Assembly (NCBI GenBank): GCA_023414355.1
Contig: JAEZOB010000042.1
Location: 124,001-188,000 of the forward strand
DNA from: Bacillota bacterium
GTDB taxonomy: Bacteria; Bacillota; Clostridia; Lachnospirales; Lachnospiraceae
Reading direction: 5' to 3'
DNA length: 64,000 nt
Program-made: the position numbers and the translations under genes
Part shown: one piece after another, positions 34,596-44,086 of the stretch
Layout of the letters: each line of letters opens with the position of its first letter
Position numbering within the stretch: the first letter of the stretch is position 1
Notes under the pieces: model-generated
Told to the model about the DNA's origin: nothing
The model's input: the letters and a program-made list of their open reading frames with translations, nothing else
The model's database searches: none

Positions 34596-34673
34596 GGATT
34601 GCTTCCTAATAGTAAAGGCTTCTGCAAAAAGTTCTAACCTTTTGCAAAAGCCTTTACTATTAGGAAGTAATCC
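34596..34673 (-). terminator. Long imperfect hairpin after hemW
   Basis: GGATTGCTTCCTAATAGTAA and its near-complement ending at 34673 form a stem of over 30 bp with few mismatches (arms 34596-34630 and 34640-34673). It lies between the hemW stop (34702) and the hrcA promoter. The left flank resembles sequence at 41471-41500. Confidence 0.8.
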
Positions 34674-34701
34674 ATTTTATACTATGAAAAGTTAATAAGA
34701 T

Positions 34702-35946
34702 TTAGTCTAAAAGGAAAGCAGATAGCACATAATTACTGATGTCTATCCCATATTCGGATAATTGTATCAGGTCCCCGACTCTATTGATCAGGTGCTTCTC
34801 TTCTAGTTCTTTTAAGCAGTTCCCATAAATCTCTTCCGGAAGGACTGAGAACCTTTGCAGAAAATCCTTCCGATTGACACCCTCCATTCTACGCAGTCCA
34901 AGAAACATGAATTCCTCCATCCTCTGTTTTCTCGTTAGTGTAGTTACCTCCCTGCGGATGCCGAGTCTATCCCTGCTGCAATCGTAATCACCGGCAATCT
35001 GCCCTGACTGATTTTGCTGACACAGGTTGATATAGGTCTTCAAATCCGGTTCGTTTGAAAATCTTGTACCACTAAGGAAAGAGGAGGCTCCAAGTCCAAG
35101 GCCTAAGTAATCTGTTCCGACCCAGTATGAATTATTGTGCCTGCATTCATAACCGGGTTTGGCATAATTGGAGATTTCATATCTCTCATATCCATATTGC
35201 TTCAGGACTTCCTTTGTCCTGACATACATCGCCCGATCGCAGTCCTCATCCGGTAATTCCTTAACACCGGGTGTACCTACTCCGTAACGCTCATAAAAAC
35301 GTGTTCCTTCTTCTATGATCAAGCTGTAGGCTGAGATATGCTCGGGTTTGAGACCTGCGATTCTGTGCAGCGTTGTCTCCCAGTCGGTTACGGTCTGACC
35401 AGGCAGTGCAGACATCAGATCAACATTAATATTATGAAAACCAAGCTCCCTTGCCAACCAATAATTCGTAAGGAACTCCTGATACACATGAATTCTGCCT
35501 AATTTTAGAAGTTCAGCATCTATTGTAGATTGTAGTCCAAAGCTTAATCTGTTGATTCCTGCCTTCTGGTATTCTTCCAGCTTAGCTTTGGTAACCGTAC
35601 CTGGATTTGCTTCCAGTGTGGTCTCTGTACTATTCCAATCGATCTGAAAGACACGGTTCAAAGCTTCCATGATACGTCCAATCTCACCCAATCCAAGTGA
35701 GGAAGGGGTTCCGCCTCCAAAGAAAATCGTAGGAACGATATAATCCTCCATTTGCCCCTCATAGCTCCTGATTTCACTGATCAGAGCATCGATATAGGCT
35801 TTCTTTCCTTCTGCTGAGGCAGGGGCAGACAGGAAGTCACAATAATCACATTTCTTAACACAGAAAGGAATGTGAAGATATAAACCTAGTTCTTTTCTAT
35901 TAGGTAGGATCTTCTGCCCATGTTCGCTTTTTATGTTATTGTTCAT
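34702..35946 (-). CDS. hemW: HemW, radical SAM heme chaperone
   Basis: 414 aa. Radical SAM motif CVKKCDYCDF (CxxxCxxC) near residue 28, TIFFGGGTPSSL, and the HemN/HemW C-terminal domain (about 320-414). The Cys triad is followed by DF, the HemW pattern, rather than the extra Cys of true HemN, so it is probably a heme carrier/insertion protein and not coproporphyrinogen dehydrogenase. Lies between lepA and hrcA, as in Bacillus. Confidence 0.92.
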   Translation of the reverse strand: MNNNIKSEHGQKILPNRKELGLYLHIPFCVKKCDYCDFLSAPASAEGKKAYIDALISEIRSYEGQMEDYIVPTIFFGGGTPSSLGLGEIGRIMEALNRVFQIDWNSTETTLEANPGTVTKAKLEEYQKAGINRLSFGLQSTIDAELLKLGRIHVYQEFLTNYWLARELGFHNINVDLMSALPGQTVTDWETTLHRIAGLKPEHISAYSLIIEEGTRFYERYGVGTPGVKELPDEDCDRAMYVRTKEVLKQYGYERYEISNYAKPGYECRHNNSYWVGTDYLGLGLGASSFLSGTRFSNEPDLKTYINLCQQNQSGQIAGDYDCSRDRLGIRREVTTLTRKQRMEEFMFLGLRRMEGVNRKDFLQRFSVLPEEIYGNCLKELEEKHLINRVGDLIQLSEYGIDISNYVLSAFLLD

Positions 35947-35984
35947 AACACCACCTGCTTTACGTAGATTTATTCATTAATATA

Positions 35985-36023
35985 GAAAAAGCTGTTCTAA
36001 TGATTTCCCATCAAAACAGCTTT
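35985..36023 (-). terminator. Terminator after lepA
   Basis: AAAGCTGTT (35988-35996) and AACAGCTTT (36015-36023) pair, and on the minus strand the stem ends in TTTTTC. Lies 14 bases after the lepA stop. Confidence 0.85.
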
Positions 36024-36036
36024 CATCAATTACTGT

Positions 36037-37848
36037 CTAGTCTTCGTCCAGCTTCAGAACACTCATGAAGGCCTTCTGCGGTATTTCCACATTGCCCACC
36101 TGACGCATTCTCTTCTTGCCTTCCTTCTGCTTCTCCAGTAGCTTCTTCTTTCTGGTGATATCACCGCCGTAGCACTTCGCAAGTACGTCCTTACGCATCG
36201 CCTTGACTGTCTCTCTTGCGATAATCTTGCTGCCGATCGCTGCCTGGATCGGTATCTCAAACAGCTGTCTCGGAATTTCATCCTTCAGCTTCTCACACAT
36301 CTTCCTTCCACGCTCATAAGCACTTTCCGCATGGACGATGAAGGTCAACGCATCCACTTCTTCCTTATTAATAAGAATATCCAGCTTCACCAGGTCTGAC
36401 TGTACATAACCCTTTAGCTCGTAATCAAAGGAAGCATAGCCTCTGGAACGGGATTTTAAAGCATCAAAGAAATCATAGATGATTTCATTTAAGGGTAACT
36501 CATATTTCAGAAGTGCCCTCGTAGTCTCCATATATTCCATACCAAGATAGACTCCCCGGCGTTCCTGACAAAGGCTCATGATTGAACCGACGAACTCAGT
36601 AGTCACCATAATCTCTGCTGAAACCATAGGCTCCTCCAGAAATTCTATCTCAGAGGGATCCGGCAGATTGGTAGGATTAGTGATGTCAAATACCTCTCCG
36701 TTGGTCTTGTGCACTTTATAGATAACGCTGGGTGCTGTCGTTACCAGATCCAGATTATATTCTCTCTCCAGTCTTTCCTGAATAATCTCTAAATGAAGCA
36801 GTCCAAGGAAACCGCAACGGAAGCCAAAGCCCAATGCGACTGATGTCTCCGGTTCGAAATGAAGGGATGCATCATTGAGCTGCAGCTTCTCCAGCGCATC
36901 GCGCAGATCAGGATATTTTGCTCCGTCTGCCGGATACATACCGCAGTAAACCATCGGATTGACTTTCTTGTAACCGGGAAGCGGTTGTGCACAGGGACGT
37001 TTGTTATCTGTCACCGTATCTCCCACACGGGTGTCCTTTACATTCTTTAGGCTAGCGGTCAGATAACCAACCATTCCTGCTGTCAGTTCCTCTGTTGGCA
37101 GATATTGTCCCGGTCCGAAAATACCAAGCTCTACTACCTCGGCTGTCGCCCCGGTAGCCATCATGCGAAGCTCTGTCCCTTTTCTGACTTTTCCTTCTTT
37201 GATTCTGCAGAATACAATAACTCCCTTATAGGGATCATATACAGAGTCAAAAATTAAGGCTTGCAGTGGCGCTTCCGGATCGCCCTTCGGAGCCGGTATC
37301 TTAGTCACGATCTGCTCGAGCACCTGATCGATGTTGGTTCCGACTTTAGCGGAAATCAGCGGTGCGTCGTGGGCTTCCAGTCCAATGACATCCTCAATTT
37401 CAGCTATTACTCGTTCCGGATCTGCACTGGGCAGATCAATTTTATTGATAACCGGCATAATATCCAGGTTATGATCCAGGGCAAGATAGACATTCGCCAG
37501 AGTCTGTGCCTCGATTCCCTGGGCGGCATCCACCACCAGGATAGCACCTTCACAGGCAGCAAGACTTCTGGATACCTCATAGTTAAAGTCCACATGTCCC
37601 GGAGTATCGATCAGATTGAAGATATACTCCTCACCGTTTTTCGCTTTATATACGGTACGAACCGTCTGAGCCTTTATCGTGATTCCTCTTTCACGTTCCA
37701 AATCCATGTTATCCAGAACCTGTGCCTGCATTTCACGGCTGGTTAAGAGACCGGTCATCTCTATGATACGGTCTGCCAGTGTCGATTTCCCATGATCTAT
37801 ATGTGCAATAATGCAGAAATTTCTTATTTTACTTTGGTCTAAAGCCAT
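36037..37848 (-). CDS. lepA: Elongation factor 4 (LepA)
   Basis: 603 aa translational GTPase. G1 AHIDHGKSTLADRI (15-28), G2 RERGITIKAQTV, G3 DTPGHVDF, G4 NKIDLPSADP; C-terminal LepA-specific domain with CYGGDITRKKKLLEKQKEGKKRMRQVG and the end IPQKAFMSVLKLDED. Promotes ribosome back-translocation or helps initiation/biogenesis. CAGGAGG precedes the ATG. Upstream, an extended -10 TGATATAAT (minus strand, near 37940) is a candidate promoter. Confidence 0.98.
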   Translation of the reverse strand: MALDQSKIRNFCIIAHIDHGKSTLADRIIEMTGLLTSREMQAQVLDNMDLERERGITIKAQTVRTVYKAKNGEEYIFNLIDTPGHVDFNYEVSRSLAACEGAILVVDAAQGIEAQTLANVYLALDHNLDIMPVINKIDLPSADPERVIAEIEDVIGLEAHDAPLISAKVGTNIDQVLEQIVTKIPAPKGDPEAPLQALIFDSVYDPYKGVIVFCRIKEGKVRKGTELRMMATGATAEVVELGIFGPGQYLPTEELTAGMVGYLTASLKNVKDTRVGDTVTDNKRPCAQPLPGYKKVNPMVYCGMYPADGAKYPDLRDALEKLQLNDASLHFEPETSVALGFGFRCGFLGLLHLEIIQERLEREYNLDLVTTAPSVIYKVHKTNGEVFDITNPTNLPDPSEIEFLEEPMVSAEIMVTTEFVGSIMSLCQERRGVYLGMEYMETTRALLKYELPLNEIIYDFFDALKSRSRGYASFDYELKGYVQSDLVKLDILINKEEVDALTFIVHAESAYERGRKMCEKLKDEIPRQLFEIPIQAAIGSKIIARETVKAMRKDVLAKCYGGDITRKKKLLEKQKEGKKRMRQVGNVEIPQKAFMSVLKLDED

Positions 37849-38084
37849 CTTTGTCCTCCTGAGTATATAATCCCCGTATCTCTTCCCGGAGCAATAAACT
37901 GTAGAATAAATGAATCAATTAGTACATTTATCCTATTAATGATTATATCACGAACAAAATCATGTTCATGATCTTCGCAGCGTTCGCATAATTACAAGAT
38001 AGCTTTTATTGACGTATCTTGTTACGTTTGCTCACTTCGCCTAATTATATCACACAGTTTTTCTGCTAGCAAGATAATACATTT

Positions 38085-39452
38085 TCATTCCCCCTGAAGA
38101 ACCGCATTCAACACTCGCGCGAAGGGGTCCATGGCATTCTTCGCTGATTCGAGGGTGTTTTTATTCGTTCCGAGTTCCATTAGGATGCTTTTTGGCTTCA
38201 GATGCATATTGTAACGGTAACAGTTTAAGTAATTTTTATAAAACAGACCCGGATAAAGCTCTATTGCCTTCAACTGCATCTGCAAGCTCATTGCCAGATT
38301 ATCCTGAACGTAAGGATTCTCCAGATAGGCAATCGGCCCGTCCTGATCACGGCACAGACCATTGAATAGCATGATCTGTGCTGTTTCTTTTCCATTAACC
38401 ACCGTTGTTCGCTTATTGTCGGCCCCGTCCCTATGTAAATCGATGATTACCTCAATGGTTGGATTGTCCTCTAATATTTTTTGAACTCCATCCTTAGCCG
38501 TATTATAAGCTTTGCTTCGCTCCAGTTTTCCATCGATAATGTCATAGCAGGTGGTATCATGTATCACATTATAACCGTAGGTATCCTCCAGTATTCGTGT
38601 CAGATAACTCCCGACACCTACCACAGTATCCGCTTTCTCCTTCTCACGACTGTCAATATAGGTCTCCTGGGAATGTGTGTGATAAATTAAGATTTGCGGC
38701 TTATCATTCTTTTGGCTTATTCTTAAGTCCTCGCCTAGAAGTTCCTCTGCATCGAACAGCCCATCTGTCACCTTTGTCGCCGGGTCTACAATATAGAAAT
38801 TTCTAATTAGGAAACTGACATCCTTCAATTGCTCCAAGGTATAATCAACTACATTCCCCGGATTGGAGGCTTCAATCGCTTCCGGTTCCGGCCAGGGTTC
38901 TTCATCTGCTTCCTGATAGGATAGATCACCCTCCAGTGTATTAATGGAAAGCCTGTCACCCATGTTACCCAGCAAAGTATTCCCTGCATATCGTGCCTGG
39001 CGTTCGTTATAATATGCTCCGTTGGATAACAGATACGCCTCACTGATCGCCTGCTCCGGTAAGGAATACAATTCAATTTCTTCCTTTTCATAAGTTTCCT
39101 GTAATTTCTTCTCAGCATCACTGATCAATAAGCCTTGATTCTTGATGAAGGAAGCCAAGGGGAAATGCCTCGACAATAGATTAATCGGAAAAATCGCGGC
39201 TTCTTCTCCGTCTGTATAGAAGCTTACCAGAGAAGAGCCGGATTCAATTACTCTGTTACTGATATAATAATAAACTGCATCCTGATAGCCCCCTGCTTGG
39301 CCCATTTCATTGGAGAAGGAAATAGCCGCAAACCGAACTAAAAGATACACTGAGCCGATAATGATTATGATCCATAGGATAAGATAAATATTTAGGCGAA
39401 GACCTGTTAAGCGAGACCCCCTTGTCGTATACCATGCACGATGTCTTTTCAT
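38085..39452 (-). CDS. spoIIP: Stage II sporulation protein P
   Basis: 455 aa. Start at ATG 39452 (MKRHRAWYTTRGSR), 5 bases after TGGAGGCG; an upstream in-frame TTG at 39479 is less likely. One N-terminal membrane segment (about 20-42), then a Glu/Pro-rich region and the SpoIIP amidase/endopeptidase domain with QILIYHTHSQETYI and VIIDLHRDGA (zinc ligands) and KSILMELGTNKNTLESAKNAM. Degrades septal peptidoglycan with SpoIID/SpoIIM during engulfment. Located between gpr and lepA as in Bacillus. Confidence 0.94.
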   Translation of the reverse strand: MKRHRAWYTTRGSRLTGLRLNIYLILWIIIIIGSVYLLVRFAAISFSNEMGQAGGYQDAVYYYISNRVIESGSSLVSFYTDGEEAAIFPINLLSRHFPLASFIKNQGLLISDAEKKLQETYEKEEIELYSLPEQAISEAYLLSNGAYYNERQARYAGNTLLGNMGDRLSINTLEGDLSYQEADEEPWPEPEAIEASNPGNVVDYTLEQLKDVSFLIRNFYIVDPATKVTDGLFDAEELLGEDLRISQKNDKPQILIYHTHSQETYIDSREKEKADTVVGVGSYLTRILEDTYGYNVIHDTTCYDIIDGKLERSKAYNTAKDGVQKILEDNPTIEVIIDLHRDGADNKRTTVVNGKETAQIMLFNGLCRDQDGPIAYLENPYVQDNLAMSLQMQLKAIELYPGLFYKNYLNCYRYNMHLKPKSILMELGTNKNTLESAKNAMDPFARVLNAVLQGE

Positions 39453-39641
39453 TATTGCGCCTCCAGACTGTTTCTTCAAAAGCCTGATTCATTATATTGC
39501 GATGCCTGTTTATTTATACCTTCATTCCGCCTCCGTAGAGCGGCACAAGTAACACCCGAAAGTGATTTTTCTTTCTTTATTTCCCTTCGTATTCTGCTAC
39601 ATTGACCTTTAGATAAACTGTGCAGAATGCTTTGTCATGGA

Positions 39642-40556
39642 TTATGATATACTCTGTGCAAAGCAGGTATTGATCGCTTCGGAAATCGTATAACTGATCT
39701 GCTTCACGGACTCATCGATATTCTTCGGGGTAACAAACATATTATCAATCTGCTGTTCTCTTACCTCTGCAATAAACCGGTCAATTTCATTCTCCTCAAA
39801 GCCGCTCTTTTCCATATACTTTGTCAGTGTATCTGAGACTATGGTTGCAGCATCCACGACGGTCGGGCATCCGATAGCAATTACCTTCGTCCCCAGCGTA
39901 ACTTCATTCAATGCTTTTCGGTTATTGCCGACTCCAGACCCGGGACTGATTCCGGTATCCGTCAGCTGTACTGTCGTATTTACTCTGCTCACACTCCTGG
40001 ATGCCAAGGCATCAATCACAATCAAAAGTTTCGGATGTGTCTCCTCAATAATTCCCTTTATGATTTCTACTGTCTCCATCCCCGTCTGAGCCATGACTCC
40101 GGGAGAAATGGCACTGACACTGCCCAGATGGTTCTGCTCTTTAAATTCGTCCCCATATTCCCGGATCAGATGCCTTGTGATAAATAGATTATCGACTACT
40201 TGCGGTCCCAGAGCATCCGGTGTAACCTCTCTGTTACCGAGGCCGACAACCAGTATTTCCTCCTTATTCAAACTACCTGCAAGGGTCCTGAGCTGTCTGG
40301 CAATTTCCTCTGTGGCGGGTTTATAATAATCTGTGCTGGATTGGTTCATTTTGGGAGCTTCAATCGTGATATAGGTGCCGATTGGCCTCTGCATCGCCTT
40401 TGCTCCTTTTTCATCCTTGATATTTACCACCGATACCCTGATATCATTCTTTTCATCATAATTTTCTGTCAACACAACTCCCTTAATCTCTACGTCATTC
40501 TCCGGAAAGCTCTCTCTCACTTCCAGAGCCAAGTCTGTTCTTATCTTCTTATTCAC
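39642..40556 (-). CDS. gpr: GPR spore endopeptidase
   Basis: 304 aa, peptidase family A25. The N-terminal propeptide holds RTDLALE (residues 6-12), which mimics the cleavage site of the small acid-soluble spore proteins and is the autoprocessing region. GLGNREVTPDALGPQVVDNLFITRH and AIGCPTVVDAATIVSDT are family stretches. Degrades SASPs at germination. Starts at GTG 40556 with GGAGGG 7 bases upstream. Divergent from rpsT. Confidence 0.96.
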   Translation of the reverse strand: MNKKIRTDLALEVRESFPENDVEIKGVVLTENYDEKNDIRVSVVNIKDEKGAKAMQRPIGTYITIEAPKMNQSSTDYYKPATEEIARQLRTLAGSLNKEEILVVGLGNREVTPDALGPQVVDNLFITRHLIREYGDEFKEQNHLGSVSAISPGVMAQTGMETVEIIKGIIEETHPKLLIVIDALASRSVSRVNTTVQLTDTGISPGSGVGNNRKALNEVTLGTKVIAIGCPTVVDAATIVSDTLTKYMEKSGFEENEIDRFIAEVREQQIDNMFVTPKNIDESVKQISYTISEAINTCFAQSIS

Positions 40557-40629
40557 TGTATTTCCCTCCAGAATAATAAATTTCCATTAATTCTTCTTTA
40601 TTTTTTACAAGGTTTTTTAAAAATATGTA

Positions 40630-40658
40630 TTGACAGAATAAATTCGATAGACTACTAT
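40630..40658 (+). promoter_or_regulatory. Promoter of rpsT
   Basis: TTGACA (40630-40635), 17 bases, TACTAT (40653-40658); a TATAAT also lies a few bases further on. Predicts a leader of roughly 140 nt before rpsT, long enough for feedback control by S20. Confidence 0.7.
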
Positions 40659-40804
40659 ATAATAGTATGTTTCCATTAGAGCGTCCGTGTCCGGATTTAA
40701 TGAAACAAAGTATTCGAGCGATCATAACCAGCTTACATCTCACTCTCAATTTGGTGTATCTGGCACTGTGGTTGATAATAATTTTATATTTGGAGGTGTA
40801 CGAA

Positions 40805-41068
40805 TTGGCTAACATTAAATCTGCTAAGAAGAGAATCTTAGTTAACGAGACAAAGGCTATTAGAAATAAGCAAATCAAGTCCAAGGTTAAGACGATGATT
40901 AAGAAAGTAGATGCTGCTGTTGCTGCTGGCGATAAAGAGCTTGCAAAGACTAACTTAGTTGAAGCAGTTTCCGAAATCGATAAGGCTTGCTCAAAGGGTG
41001 TATATCATAAGAATACAGCATCCAGAAAAGTATCCCGTTTATCCAAGGCTATCAATAATATTGCATAA
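40805..41068 (+). CDS. rpsT: 30S ribosomal protein S20
   Basis: 87 aa, normal length. Starts at TTG 40805 (LANIKSAKKRILVNETKAIRNK), 8 bases after GGAGG; no ATG exists at the conserved start, and the upstream in-frame ATG would add 46 unrelated residues. Basic helical protein binding the 5' domain of 16S rRNA. A TTG start and a long leader are also known features of translationally autoregulated rpsT. The only plus-strand gene of the conserved dnaK region. Confidence 0.96.
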   Translation: MANIKSAKKRILVNETKAIRNKQIKSKVKTMIKKVDAAVAAGDKELAKTNLVEAVSEIDKACSKGVYHKNTASRKVSRLSKAINNIA

Positions 41069-41080
41069 CAAAGTACAGAC

Positions 41081-41110
41081 AGGCTGCCGCAAGGCAGCCT
41101 TATTTTTTTG
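41081..41110 (+). terminator. Terminator of rpsT
   Basis: GGCTGCC-GCAA-GGCAGCC (41082-41099) followed by TTATTTTTTT. Confidence 0.95.
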
Positions 41111-41786
41111 CTGTTCACAGGTGAGTGTATTCCTCTTCTATTTATATCAGGCAGTATTGGTAATATCACAATATAGGATTACTTTTCAATCAGGCATGTA
41201 TCATGGCAGATTTGAATGTAGATTGTATCATTACTATTTCAATTCAATTGCTACTCTAAATCACTTCAATTGATTAATCATCACTTCAACTATGTAATCA
41301 CTGTTTATATCGTGTTCGCGTCAGCAGTCAGGCGGGATGCAATCACACCTGACTGCTTTTCAGAAAACACAAAAACAGAACCTAGGGTCGAAGACCAAAT
41401 ATAACCTTCTATTCCTCCAAACCCTTGGGTCCTGTTTTTATGTTTTGAATTAAGTGTCAGCCTGCTGACACTTATGCGCCTGAGCGGATTGCATAGCAAT
41501 AACTTCCTTGCCGCGAGGTGCGCATCCCAATGCGAACTTGTTCGCATTGCGGAGCGTTTATATAATAGGACGCATTATCCTATTCCATAAAAATAGTCAG
41601 GGATAGATTGAAAATCTATCCCTGACACTGTCGGCGAACACTGCGCCACATATAAATATGAAATTATAAAGTTTCACTCATTCTTCCCTAAATAAACCTG
41701 TAAGTCTTAATAATTACCTTTAAAACTATCATCATATAATTCAATACACTCAAATTATATACTAAAACCTTATATCCTCAAACCTC
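41111..41786. other. Noncoding region with a cluster of inverted repeats
   Basis: About 680 bases with no credible gene. Inverted repeats in order: GCAGTCAGG/CCTGACTGC (41325-41357); a long imperfect stem around AAAACAG and CTGTTTT (41366-41446); AAGTGTCAG/CTGACACTT (41452-41473); CAATGCGAA/TTCGCATTG (41528-41549); AATAGGA/TCCTATT (41564-41584); and the hairpin at 41596. The section 41290-41580 is more GC-rich than the AT-rich stretches around it, suggesting an inserted or mobile-derived repeat. Confidence 0.75.
41596..41626 (-). terminator. Hairpin terminator for the SLH protein gene
   Basis: GTCAGGGATAGATT (41596-41609) and AATCTATCCCTGAC (41613-41626) give a perfect 14-bp stem with a 3-nt loop; on the minus strand it is followed by TATTTTTATG. 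It lies 160 bases after the stop at 41787. Confidence 0.8.
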
Positions 41787-44048
41787 TTAATTAATTCCAT
41801 CCCTCTGAACCCTGATATACTCAATAATCATATCAACGGCCTCCGCTCTTGTCACGTGATTGGTTGAGTTAAACTTATTTGCTGTATCTCCCTTAATAAT
41901 TCCGAGTCCCTTAGCCAGAGCTACGGCGCCGAAATACTTCGTATTAATCGAGCTCTCATCCGCGAAACCGGTCTTATAAATTCCTGAGATTGCTGCCATC
42001 TTAGTCAATCCAAGCTTATCGATGAAGAGCTGTGCAATCTCTTCTCTGGTGATCAGAGAAGAATCAGCTGTGGTTGCCTCGGCAGGGTCTGTATAAACAG
42101 CATAACCTATCTTATTCAGAAGACTGTTTAATTCACCTACAGTGATGGACTGTTCCGGAAGAAACTTCCCACCCTCAAAGCCGATATTCATATCTGCAAG
42201 AAGTAATACATTTTTATACTTGATCAGATCGGTCACATCGTCATAGGCGTAGACAGCATTCTTCTTATAAACCTTGCCGCTTTCATCCAACTGGTCTCCG
42301 GTGAAAGGAGAAATATAGGTAGGTGTTACATCAGGACGATATACCAGCCTTACTTCATACTCCGCTTTAGTCTGATTAGAATAATAACCCTCCTTTGTCT
42401 TGCTCTGGTTGACCTTATTGATCTGATTAATCTCGTACTTCAGGCCATATCCTTCCTTCGCCAGATAGTAGTCCATTGCTTTATCAGCAGAGATGATACC
42501 ATCCGGTGCTTCGAAAGTCACATCCTTATCCCAGTAGGAGCCAAAGGAATAAATCTTTCCGGTCACACCATCAACAGAGCCATAGATACTGTTATAAGGA
42601 TATTCAATTCCTTCATTCACACGGTTATACTGATAACGGTAGCCACCGTAAACCGGCTTCTCATTCTTATAATAAACCACATAGTCATCCGTCTCTTCAC
42701 TTAAGACTGAATTCTTGAAGCGGTCTGCAATCTGAGCCTTAAAGAATTTTTCAAGGATTTTCTTGGATGCCAACTTATTATAATTGATCTTAACCGTATT
42801 CCATTTCTGGTTTTTCTCATCATAGTAGTCCTTCATACTCGCATAGAAGCTGAGAATTTTTCCGCTTACAGCATCCACGGTAGCATAAGCATAACCCCTG
42901 TAGGTATCTTTATCCTTCTCGTAATTTACCTCTCTCGGATCATTCAGGGAGATGTTCCAGACGTAAGAGGAGTCCATCTTACTCAAATCTGCATTGTATT
43001 GGATCAGATTCTTGTCAATATACAAAGCTTTATTTGCTGTCACGATAGAGATGGCTTTTTCCTTGGAAATAATGTTCTTCAGCTCTTCTACCTTCGCCTG
43101 CTCCTCAGGAGTCAAATCACTCTTTACGCCTCTAATCGCGCCTCCGGCATCAGCAGCTGCTTCCTCCTTTGCGTTTGCGCCGTAACCGTTACTGTTCCAT
43201 TCCGATTTTGTAAGATATACCTTTCCGGTCTTTGCATCAATTGAGATATAAGGAAGTGTCGGTTCATAGACCAGAAAAGTCTTTTTCTGAGCTGTACCCT
43301 TTATCGAGTCATAGATACCGATATAATCGGTACGGTACACAAGCTTCATCTTCATCTGTTTCTTAATCAGCTTCGCTGCTTCCTCTTTCGTCAGCTTAGC
43401 TATTTCCGCCGATATTTTCGCATCATATAGCCAATTTACAGATAATGAAGTGACGTCACCGGTGATACAATTCACTGTCACACGAACCGAATTATCCGGC
43501 ATACTGATACCGTTTTCAATTCTCTGATAATTATAAATATAATTGTTACTGTAGATACCTTCAAAGTCTGAGCTTATATAATCAAGCTTTCCGTTTGTTT
43601 CCGGAGCTACCTTGCGGATAAAGCTCTCCGCAGTACTCTTCAGCTCAGATCTTGAATATTTTGCTAAACCGTTACCGGTTTGATCATTATGATAAATACT
43701 ATAATAGGTGATATGATATGCTTCATCACAATTTATCTGAATGCTGGAATTTCCATCTTTGGTGCTCCAGGTCAGATTCCAGAATGCATTGGAATATGTA
43801 CCGGCATCATTAAAATAGTAATTAAATTCTGTATATTCACTTGGTATCGTAATCATTGACTTCACCATATTGATGGCTGAAGTTAACCCTGACTGTGTGG
43901 GCTCCTTTGAACTTCTTGCAGGTTCCTCCGCAACAATTCCTACCGGTGCTGCGGCTTTCTCCTTCACTGCAGTTGCCGCAAATACATCAAGCGGCAATGA
44001 GGATACTACCATAAGGCCACTGAGCAGCATAACAACTAATTTTTTCAT
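41787..44048 (-). CDS. Secreted YcdB/YcdC-domain protein with C-terminal S-layer homology domains
   Basis: 753 aa. Sec signal peptide (MKKLVVMLLSGLMVVSSLPLDVFA). The bulk (about 70-620) consists of PepSY-like units with repeated phrases: DNSVRVTVNCITGDVTSL, YISIDAKTGKVY, ATVDAVSGKILSF and GSVDGVTGKIYSFGSYW, as in YcdB/YcdC repeats. Residues about 640-750 carry two SLH units (GFADESSINTKYFGAVALAKGLGIIKG, then NKFNSTNHVTRAEAVDMIIEYI) that bind cell-wall polymers. A surface-attached protein, possibly a protease modulator as proposed for PepSY domains; the role is inferred. AAGGAG precedes the ATG. Monocistronic. Confidence 0.88.
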   Translation of the reverse strand: MKKLVVMLLSGLMVVSSLPLDVFAATAVKEKAAAPVGIVAEEPARSSKEPTQSGLTSAINMVKSMITIPSEYTEFNYYFNDAGTYSNAFWNLTWSTKDGNSSIQINCDEAYHITYYSIYHNDQTGNGLAKYSRSELKSTAESFIRKVAPETNGKLDYISSDFEGIYSNNYIYNYQRIENGISMPDNSVRVTVNCITGDVTSLSVNWLYDAKISAEIAKLTKEEAAKLIKKQMKMKLVYRTDYIGIYDSIKGTAQKKTFLVYEPTLPYISIDAKTGKVYLTKSEWNSNGYGANAKEEAAADAGGAIRGVKSDLTPEEQAKVEELKNIISKEKAISIVTANKALYIDKNLIQYNADLSKMDSSYVWNISLNDPREVNYEKDKDTYRGYAYATVDAVSGKILSFYASMKDYYDEKNQKWNTVKINYNKLASKKILEKFFKAQIADRFKNSVLSEETDDYVVYYKNEKPVYGGYRYQYNRVNEGIEYPYNSIYGSVDGVTGKIYSFGSYWDKDVTFEAPDGIISADKAMDYYLAKEGYGLKYEINQINKVNQSKTKEGYYSNQTKAEYEVRLVYRPDVTPTYISPFTGDQLDESGKVYKKNAVYAYDDVTDLIKYKNVLLLADMNIGFEGGKFLPEQSITVGELNSLLNKIGYAVYTDPAEATTADSSLITREEIAQLFIDKLGLTKMAAISGIYKTGFADESSINTKYFGAVALAKGLGIIKGDTANKFNSTNHVTRAEAVDMIIEYIRVQRDGIN

Positions 44049-44086
44049 AGATACACTCCTTCCAATCTAGCTTGTTTTATTTGCTT

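Noticed and set aside
30238..34673. CRISPR array
   Set aside because: The repeats here and elsewhere are palindromes or direct tandem units without evenly sized unique spacers, and no cas genes are present.
40549..40884. Minus-strand frame over the rpsT start
   Set aside because: It is antisense to the rpsT promoter, leader and first codons, with no protein features.
41305..41547. 80-codon frame on the minus strand
   Set aside because: It lies entirely inside the hairpin cluster, with no ribosome binding site and no protein-like pattern.
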